A stretch of DNA of 39,881 bases from Rikenellaceae bacterium (lineage in GTDB: Bacteria > Bacteroidota > Bacteroidia > Bacteroidales > Rikenellaceae). The translations under genes were made by a program, and so were the position numbers. Below, in pieces: positions 34,196-39,881 of this stretch (within the stretch, counting starts at the first letter, position 1; each line of letters starts with the position of its first letter). The stretch covers positions 1-39,881 of the forward strand of contig JAFTYJ010000059.1 in assembly GCA_017464745.1 (NCBI GenBank), written 5' to 3'. The notes below the pieces were generated by a model, which saw only the letters and a list, made by a program, of their open reading frames with translations, had not been told where the DNA came from and searched no databases.

Positions 34196-35008
34196 ATGAC
34201 TCTGAAATTCAGCAAATACGAGGGCGCAGGCAACGATTTTGTGCTGCTGGATATCCGCCAGACGGATTTTGTACCCTCGGCGGAGTTTATCAGAGCCGTG
34301 TGCGACCGCCACAAGGGTGTGGGAGGAGATGGTTTGATGACTCTGGGCAAGGCTACCCTACCCGAAGCCTTGTTCCGTATGCGATACTACAATGCCGACG
34401 GCGGCGAGGGAACAATGTGCGGCAACGGAGGACGATGCATCACAATGTTTGCCCACAATCTGGGTATTGGTGGCGAGTGCAAAACCTTTGAGGGTATTGA
34501 CGGAGTACACACCACCAAAGTTCTCAGCGCAGAGGGTGATTGCGGAGTGGTTGAGTTGGGCATCATCGACGTCGAAAAGGTGGAGATGGTGGATGGCGAC
34601 TACTTGTTGTATGACGGCTCGTATCACATTGTCCGAATGGTGGATGATGTGGCAGGTTACGACGTTGACGGCATAGGACGCCAAATTCGATACAACCACA
34701 AGTTCGACTATATTCACGGTGTGAATGTAAACTTTGTGGAGATTGTGGCCGACGGAGAGTTCCGAATCCGCACCTATGAGCGAGGTGTCGAAAACGAAAC
34801 CTTGGCGTGCGGCACAGGAGCCACGGCAAGCGCCATTGCAACACGACTACACACCCGCAGCAACGCTACGGAGTGGAAAGCACAAGCCCGAGGAGGATGT
34901 CTGAACGTGAAGTTCGACGTGAATGAGGGCAAATTTCAAAACATCCGACTCACAGGTCCTGCACGCAGGGTCTTTGACGGAGAATTGAACACCGAAAATT
35001 TCAGATAA
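34196..35008 (+). CDS. dapF: Diaminopimelate epimerase
   Basis: The 270-residue protein has both catalytic cysteines of the cofactor-independent epimerase: C75 in NADGGEGTMCGNGGR and C205 in ENETLACGTGATA, plus the N-terminal KYEGAGNDFVLLD. It converts LL- to meso-diaminopimelate for lysine and peptidoglycan synthesis. It is the first gene of a three-gene operon, with the next gene 8 bases downstream. Length is normal. Confidence 0.95.
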   Translation: MTLKFSKYEGAGNDFVLLDIRQTDFVPSAEFIRAVCDRHKGVGGDGLMTLGKATLPEALFRMRYYNADGGEGTMCGNGGRCITMFAHNLGIGGECKTFEGIDGVHTTKVLSAEGDCGVVELGIIDVEKVEMVDGDYLLYDGSYHIVRMVDDVAGYDVDGIGRQIRYNHKFDYIHGVNVNFVEIVADGEFRIRTYERGVENETLACGTGATASAIATRLHTRSNATEWKAQARGGCLNVKFDVNEGKFQNIRLTGPARRVFDGELNTENFR

Positions 35009-35016
35009 CACGCAAT

Positions 35017-35814
35017 ATGGAGAGATTTACCATAGCAAACCAATGTGTGACGCTGGTGAGCGACACCGGTCGAGGCGACAAAACAGTTGTGTTGCTACAC
35101 GGCTACTTGGAGTCACTCAACGTGTGGGACGAACTAACCGACCTTATCAAAAAACAGGTTCGCGTAATCGCTCTTGACCTGCCCGGACACGGAGTATCGG
35201 AGGTCGTGGGCGAGGTACACACGATGGATTTCCTGGCCGATGTTGTGGCCGATGTGCTACGTCAGCAGGAGGTTGAACGCGCCACGATTGTAGGTCACTC
35301 AATGGGTGGCTATGTGGCTGTGGCGATGTTGGAACGACATCCCGAAATGGTCGAAGGTATTGTGATGATGCACTCGACACCCTACGCCGACTCCGAGGAG
35401 AAACGCACCAACCGCGAACGCGAAATCAAACTTATACAGTCGGGCAAAAAAGACACGCTGGCCGCACTGACACCCCAACAAGGGTTTGCTTCGGACAACG
35501 TAAAGTATTTCCGAGCCGACATTGAGGGTTTGGCCGAGCAGATTTATCTGACCGACGATGAAGGCATCTGCGCCCTGTTGCGCGGAATGATGGAGCGCCC
35601 CGACCGCAGCAAAGTTCTCAGCCAAAGCAAGTGCCCCAAACTGCTCGTTTACGGCGCCAAGGACAACTACATCAGCCGAGAGGTAGCCGAACGTGTAATC
35701 GCCGAGAATCCCGATGCCCAAGTGGTATGGCTCGAAAATTCGGGTCATATGGGATTTATCGAACAAGAGGACGATGCGGCACAAGCATTGATTGATTTTG
35801 TAACAAATATTTAA
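35017..35814 (+). CDS. Alpha/beta-fold hydrolase, substrate unknown
   Basis: The 265-residue protein has the alpha/beta hydrolase elements: oxyanion HG in VVLLHGYLES, nucleophile S95 in GHSMGGYVA, acid D216 in VYGAKDNYI and base H244 in ENSGHMGFIEQ. There is a small cap domain (about 120-190). No signal peptide is seen, so it is cytoplasmic. It resembles generic esterase/MhpC-type proteins; nothing fixes the substrate. It lies in a tight operon between dapF and rpiB, which are not otherwise linked in pathway. Confidence 0.88.
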   Translation: MERFTIANQCVTLVSDTGRGDKTVVLLHGYLESLNVWDELTDLIKKQVRVIALDLPGHGVSEVVGEVHTMDFLADVVADVLRQQEVERATIVGHSMGGYVAVAMLERHPEMVEGIVMMHSTPYADSEEKRTNREREIKLIQSGKKDTLAALTPQQGFASDNVKYFRADIEGLAEQIYLTDDEGICALLRGMMERPDRSKVLSQSKCPKLLVYGAKDNYISREVAERVIAENPDAQVVWLENSGHMGFIEQEDDAAQALIDFVTNI

Positions 35815-35827
35815 TCACAACACAATA

Positions 35828-36274
35828 ATGGAAAAGAAAATCGGATTGGCTTGCGACCACGCAGGCTACGACATGAAAGAGTTTATCGCCGGCTATCTGG
35901 ATGCCAAAGGTTATGATGTACACGACTTCGGATGCGACTCGCCCGAAAGTTGCGACTACCCCGATATGGCACACGCACTGGCCGAAAGTATCGAAAAAGG
36001 CGAAGTTCCTATGGGTATCGCAATGTGCGGCTCGGGTAACGGTATCAGCATGAGCCTCAACAAACACGCTGCTGTGCGTGCTGCTTTGTGCTGGAACGTT
36101 GAGTTGGCCGAGTTGGCTCGTCAGCACAACAATGCCAACGTATTGTCGCTGCCCGCACGTTTCATCGACAACTCGGAGGCTATCGCAATGGTTGATGCAT
36201 TCCTGGCCACCAAGTTCGACGAGAGTGCCGAGCGTCACGTTCGCCGCGTAAACAAGATTGCCATCAGCAAATAA
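35828..36274 (+). CDS. rpiB: Ribose-5-phosphate isomerase B
   Basis: The 148-residue protein matches RpiB: the phosphate-binding D10-H11 in ACDHAGYDMK, the catalytic C67 in MCGSGNGISMS, and HNNANVLSLPARF. It interconverts ribose-5-phosphate and ribulose-5-phosphate in the pentose phosphate pathway. It is the last gene of the dapF operon, 13 bases after the hydrolase, and is followed by a strong terminator. Confidence 0.95.
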   Translation: MEKKIGLACDHAGYDMKEFIAGYLDAKGYDVHDFGCDSPESCDYPDMAHALAESIEKGEVPMGIAMCGSGNGISMSLNKHAAVRAALCWNVELAELARQHNNANVLSLPARFIDNSEAIAMVDAFLATKFDESAERHVRRVNKIAISK

Positions 36275-36294
36275 GCAAGGCAACATTCCAACCC

Positions 36295-36327
36295 AAAGGC
36301 TGTATGACGTTTGTCATACAGCCTTTT
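36295..36327 (+). terminator. Terminator of the dapF-hydrolase-rpiB operon
   Basis: A perfect 14-bp stem (36295-36308 with 36313-36326) with a 4-base loop ends in TTTT. Confidence 0.88.
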
Positions 36328-36334
36328 ATAATAC

Positions 36335-36369
36335 AACACCCCGCATAACCGATGGTTATGCGGGGTGTT
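36335..36369 (-). terminator. Terminator of the phosphate transporter gene
   Basis: A perfect 16-bp stem (36335-36350 with 36354-36369) with a 3-base loop lies 25 bases beyond the stop of the minus-strand transporter. A T-run for the minus strand is weak, but the stem is very stable. Confidence 0.75.
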
Positions 36370-36394
36370 TGGTGAAGTGTTGGTATCGAGAATA

Positions 36395-38629
36395 TTAGTC
36401 CTCGACAAAGTGTTCGAGCGACTTCATAATGTTGCGCGACTGCAACACCATAGTCTTGGTCTCATTCAGGATATTGAAGAACAGAATACTTGCCGAGGTG
36501 GACATATGCTCAACACGCATACGGCGCAGTTGGCTCTTCATAATATCATCAATCTTATCGAACAGGCGGTCACGTTTTTCGAGGATAGTGCTCATATCGC
36601 TGAAATCGCGGCTACGAAGCATAATATTGATACTCGAAAAAATCTCCTCTACCGAGTCATTAACCTCCTTCAAATCCACGATTTGCTCTTTGGTAAAACC
36701 GGTGTGGTTGTTGTCGATGTGGTCGAACGCAGGGCGGGTGATGTGAATCAGAGCCTTGGTGGTCTCCGACATATAGTCCACAACCTGAACATAGAACGGA
36801 GCGGTGATGATGTCTTGTTGTTCGAGTTTTTTCATCATACCCAGCAGAGCATACTTCTGCTCGCGGGCAGCAAAGAACAGGTCATTGGACTCCTTAACCA
36901 TATCACGCAGCACTTTACGGTTCTCCTTGAACACCGCCACGATTGTACGGCCATAGATGTGGGTTACGCTCTCCATATCGACGCACACGTTCTCGATATA
37001 GCCAATCAAGGCCTCTTGTGCATTTTGGTTTTTGTCGGTAATGTCAATATTTTTCTTGCTATCGGACTTCTCCTCTTTTTTCTCATCCTTAGCAAAGAAG
37101 TTACCCTTAATCACGAGGAACAGGCCCAACAGCGACAGTCCAACAGCGGCAATCCATCCGCCCCAAGCCAACAGCATAGTAACAAGCATCGAAATGGCGA
37201 AACCTGCCAAAGCGGTGATAAACCAACCTGTAATCACGGTCATCACACCCGTCACACGATAAACGGCACTCTCACGGCCCCACGCACGGTCGGCCAATGC
37301 CGAAGCCATCGACACCATAAACACAACGTAGGTGGTCGAAAGGGGCAGTTTCAGAGTAGTACCTACGGCAATCAGCAACGATGCGCAGGTGAGGTTTACG
37401 GTTGCACGGATACGGTCATAAACCAAGTCCCCACGTTCGTCAGCGGGAAGCGGAATAAAGCGTTTCTCGATAGCAATCTTTACACGGCGAGGAGTTACTC
37501 GCTCATAAAAATTGTTAATTGCAACGGCTCCGCGAACGATTGCACGCGAAACAAAGTTCGAATCGAAGTTACCCGTCGAGTTCTCGTCTTGACCTGCCAG
37601 CGACTGCTCGGTTTGGATAACCTTTTTGGTCTTATTAGAGAAGAACAATGTCAGAATCATCACCAAGCCTGCTCCCAACATAATAAAGAAGTTGGCAGCC
37701 ACGGGAGTTTTGAGTCCCTCCATAGTGATGTCGATTGCGCCACCTGCATTTTTGGCAATTCCGAAGGCATCGAATGCAGCATAAGGAGCACCAATGAAGT
37801 TCACAAGGTCATTACCCGCAAAGGCCAAAGCCAACGAGAACGTTCCTGCCAGAATGGTGACTTTGAGGATGTCGACCTTGCAGAGTTGCAATAGCAACAG
37901 CACAATCGAACTGATAGCCCACATTGCCAGCAGAGCCAAGCCTACGTTGGAGTTCACCCAATCAACCAATTCGACGGGAATCAAACCAGACGATTTCAGA
38001 CCCTTAAACAGTGCGAAGTAGAGAATACCTGCCAACGATACGCCACACCACAGCCAGCCGATTTTGCCAAACAACGTTTGGTAGCGGAACGAGAACAGCA
38101 TACGTGACAGATACATATAGATACCGCCAACGACAAATGCAATCACAACCGACAGCAAGATACCCGACACAATGGCCAGAGCCTTACCCGAGTTGATGAA
38201 CTGGCACATATTAGCCATTGTCAGCGTATCCGACTCTTTAATTTTGAAGATAGCCAGCGCCATAGCCGAACCCAACAAACCGAACACCATAGATACGGTG
38301 GTCGATGTGGGCAGACCCAGCGAGTTGAACATGTCGAGCAGGATGACGTTACCGAGCATCATACCCAGGAACAAGAACATAATCTCGTGGAACGTAAACA
38401 TCTCGGGATGGAACACGCCACTACGGGCCACCTCCATCATACCGCTCGATGTGATTACACCAACTAGGATGCCGACCGAAGCCACAATAAGGATATTGCG
38501 GAATGATGCGACTTTCGAACCGATTGCCGAGTTCAGGAAGTTCACGGCGTCATTCGAAACTCCCACAACGATGCCGAGCACAGCCAAGATTGCCAGCACG
38601 ACAAGGATAAATGTGTAAAGTAAAGACAT
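36395..38629 (-). CDS. PiT-family inorganic phosphate transporter with C-terminal PhoU-like domain
   Basis: The 744-residue protein has two PHO4 half-repeats: GVSNDAVNFLNSAIGSK near 23-39, and a degenerate second one, LAFAGNDLVNFIGAPYAAFD near 267-286. There are about 12 membrane segments up to residue 515. A cytoplasmic helical tail (about 520-744) resembles PhoU/DUF47 domains and is rich in charged coiled-coil-like stretches. PiT proteins carry metal-phosphate into the cell with H+ or Na+. The tail may gate or sense transport. It lies downstream of a sensor kinase on the same strand, 147 bases apart. Length matches PiT homologues I know from Bacteroides. Confidence 0.92.
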   Translation of the reverse strand: MSLLYTFILVVLAILAVLGIVVGVSNDAVNFLNSAIGSKVASFRNILIVASVGILVGVITSSGMMEVARSGVFHPEMFTFHEIMFLFLGMMLGNVILLDMFNSLGLPTSTTVSMVFGLLGSAMALAIFKIKESDTLTMANMCQFINSGKALAIVSGILLSVVIAFVVGGIYMYLSRMLFSFRYQTLFGKIGWLWCGVSLAGILYFALFKGLKSSGLIPVELVDWVNSNVGLALLAMWAISSIVLLLLQLCKVDILKVTILAGTFSLALAFAGNDLVNFIGAPYAAFDAFGIAKNAGGAIDITMEGLKTPVAANFFIMLGAGLVMILTLFFSNKTKKVIQTEQSLAGQDENSTGNFDSNFVSRAIVRGAVAINNFYERVTPRRVKIAIEKRFIPLPADERGDLVYDRIRATVNLTCASLLIAVGTTLKLPLSTTYVVFMVSMASALADRAWGRESAVYRVTGVMTVITGWFITALAGFAISMLVTMLLAWGGWIAAVGLSLLGLFLVIKGNFFAKDEKKEEKSDSKKNIDITDKNQNAQEALIGYIENVCVDMESVTHIYGRTIVAVFKENRKVLRDMVKESNDLFFAAREQKYALLGMMKKLEQQDIITAPFYVQVVDYMSETTKALIHITRPAFDHIDNNHTGFTKEQIVDLKEVNDSVEEIFSSINIMLRSRDFSDMSTILEKRDRLFDKIDDIMKSQLRRMRVEHMSTSASILFFNILNETKTMVLQSRNIMKSLEHFVED

Positions 38630-38678
38630 AATGTATTTTTTATTTGTTTGTTTCGTGTGCTTTTCCGATTAGTTGTCA

Positions 38679-38700
38679 GTCGTTTGGGCTCCCAAGCAAC
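38679..38700. other. Imperfect inverted repeat between kinase and phosphate transporter
   Basis: Two 10-base arms (38679-38688 and 38691-38700) around CT pair at 9 of 10 positions, counting one G-U pair, with a TTGGG/CCCAA core. There is no T-run. It could be an operator or a processing hairpin in the 147-base gap 38630-38776; I see no consensus -7 element in that gap. Confidence 0.3.
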
Positions 38701-38776
38701 TTCTTCGGATGGTACAAAGCAACTAAAACGATATTACAAAGGTGTTACATTATGGTTAAATCTTCACGCAGAGGTG

Positions 38777-39877
38777 TTATTTTGCCTCGCCACGGGCAAG
38801 TGAGAAGGTAAATTGAAGACCGCCCTCGCGACGGTTGCACACATCGATTTCGCCACCGTGGAACAGCACTGCATTCTTGACAATAGCCAAACCAAGGCCC
38901 GTGCCACCCTCCTTACGCGAACGGCCCTTATCGACACGATAGAAGCGTTCGAAGAGGTGATTGAGGTGGTGGTCATCGACACCGATACCATTATCGGCCA
39001 CACGGAAGGTGTAGTGCGTTGCTGTGGTATCGATAAGCGATATATATATGTCGCGGCCGCCCGAATAGGCGATAGAGTTCTCGGTAAGGTTGCGGAAAAC
39101 CGAGGTCAGTAGCGAGGTATTTCCCACAATAGGAAGACTTTCGGGCATTGACACATTGACCCTCATTCGGCGTTCGACCGGCAACAATGCGATGTCGGCG
39201 GCAATATCATCCACCACGCGACGCAAATCGACCTCCTCACGTGAGTACATCGAACTTGCCTCGTCCATACGGGTGATGGTCGATACGTCACGCAACAACA
39301 CACGAAGGCGTTCGCACTGGGCATAACTCTTTTGGATAAACTCCGTACGGATAGTCTCGTCCATATCTGGGTTAGCCAAAATGGTTTCGAGGTAGCCACG
39401 GATAGAACTTACGGGAGTTTTGAGTTCGTGATTGATATTGTTGGTGAGTTGTCGTTTGATACGGATTTTCTCCTGTTCCTGGTGGAGAGCCATTGCGTGC
39501 TCTTGTTCGAGGTCCTCGGTTGTACGGCGCAGGGTAAGATATAGGTTGACGATATGTTTGGAGATTTCGCCCAACTCGTCGTCGGCAAACGACGGCAACT
39601 CCTCCATCTCGCGGCCACGGTCGGCATCGCGCACAAAGCGACGCAGTTGGCGAAGGTTGCGATTCAGGCGGCGCACCAACACACCAACCGTAATCAGCAC
39701 CCCAAGCAACAACACTATAAGGCCCCACATCAGCACACTCTCACGCGAGGTCAGAGCACCCAAGGTTCGTTGGTCGATGTGCAGAGCCGTAAAGATACAG
39801 ATTGCCGCGAGGGCGGGTACCACTGTCAGCAGTATTGAGAGCAGCAGGTGATAGGTCGGTCTTTTTCGTGACGCCAT
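38777..39877 (-). CDS. Two-component sensor histidine kinase, possibly 5' complete
   Basis: Read from the ATG at 39877, four bases from the window edge, the protein has 366 residues. There are two membrane segments (about 10-32 and 48-68) flanking a very short outer loop, a HAMP-like linker (about 69-120) and the HisKA motif with H150 in NNINHELKTPVSSIRG. The HATPase domain follows, with N-box NLTENSIAYS, DNGIGVDD, FERFYRVDKGRSR and GGTGLGLAIV. With almost no outer domain it probably senses through the membrane or a partner. Its response regulator would be upstream, outside the window. Proximity to the phosphate transporter suggests, but does not prove, a phosphate link. The true start could lie beyond the edge. 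Confidence 0.9.
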   Translation of the reverse strand: MASRKRPTYHLLLSILLTVVPALAAICIFTALHIDQRTLGALTSRESVLMWGLIVLLLGVLITVGVLVRRLNRNLRQLRRFVRDADRGREMEELPSFADDELGEISKHIVNLYLTLRRTTEDLEQEHAMALHQEQEKIRIKRQLTNNINHELKTPVSSIRGYLETILANPDMDETIRTEFIQKSYAQCERLRVLLRDVSTITRMDEASSMYSREEVDLRRVVDDIAADIALLPVERRMRVNVSMPESLPIVGNTSLLTSVFRNLTENSIAYSGGRDIYISLIDTTATHYTFRVADNGIGVDDHHLNHLFERFYRVDKGRSRKEGGTGLGLAIVKNAVLFHGGEIDVCNRREGGLQFTFSLARGEAK

Positions 39878-39881
39878 ATCC

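Overview
The window looks like chromosomal DNA from a member of the Bacteroidota, most likely order Bacteroidales; I cannot fix the family. Several things point there. Upstream of many genes there is a TAnnTTTG -7 element, often with TTTG 19-20 bases further upstream, which is the promoter form of this phylum. Most starts lack a Shine-Dalgarno sequence. The gene sets are typical of the group: a GT3/GT35 glycogen enzyme followed by a GH133-GT4-GH57 cluster, a GNAT-argG-argC-argD-argB arginine cluster, a lipoprotein-type TolC/RND pump, a one-cysteine DksA/TraR protein, and a 744-residue PiT transporter. Base composition is near balanced. All 31 genes I call as intact end in TAA or TAG, and none ends in TGA.

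Layout. 2-7896 (+): storage-glucan metabolism. This is the 3' part of a glycogen synthase/alpha-glucan phosphorylase fusion, then, after a terminator and a long leader, a debranching enzyme, a GT4 glycosyltransferase and a GH57 alpha-amylase-like protein. 8039-13214 (-): a small conserved protein, then the arginine genes argB, argD, argC and argG, with a GNAT acyltransferase as the promoter-proximal gene. A terminator-like structure with an alternative fold lies between argC and argD. 13345-17417 (+): ileS and a DksA/TraR-like regulator. 17526-23163 (-): a three-gene RND efflux operon (adaptor, pump, outer-membrane factor).

23295-25633 (+): an ECF sigma factor overlapping a small one-helix membrane protein (candidate anti-sigma factor), then a secreted beta-barrel-like protein and a secreted DUF4252-like protein. 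25696-26574 (+): a SpoU/TrmH-type RNA methyltransferase gene with two in-frame stop codons in its N-terminal part. A second copy of its 3' end lies 150 bases downstream, separated by a palindromic intergenic repeat. 26700-28841 (+): an exported Gfo/Idh/MocA oxidoreductase and an exported TIM-barrel sugar isomerase, an operon-like pair. 28971-34123 (+): pdxA, thrS, infC (AUA start behind a strong Shine-Dalgarno sequence) and queA. 34196-36274 (+): dapF, an alpha/beta hydrolase and rpiB. 36395-39877 (-): a PiT phosphate transporter with a cytoplasmic PhoU-like tail, and a sensor histidine kinase at the window edge.

Most of the window is housekeeping DNA. The observations I rate highest are the recombined and apparently decaying methyltransferase locus, the infC start region, the complete absence of TGA stops, the possible attenuator inside the arginine cluster, the cysteine-rich GNAT protein heading that cluster, and the GH57 protein with altered active-site motifs. 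I found no CRISPR array, tRNA, rRNA, prophage or transposase gene.
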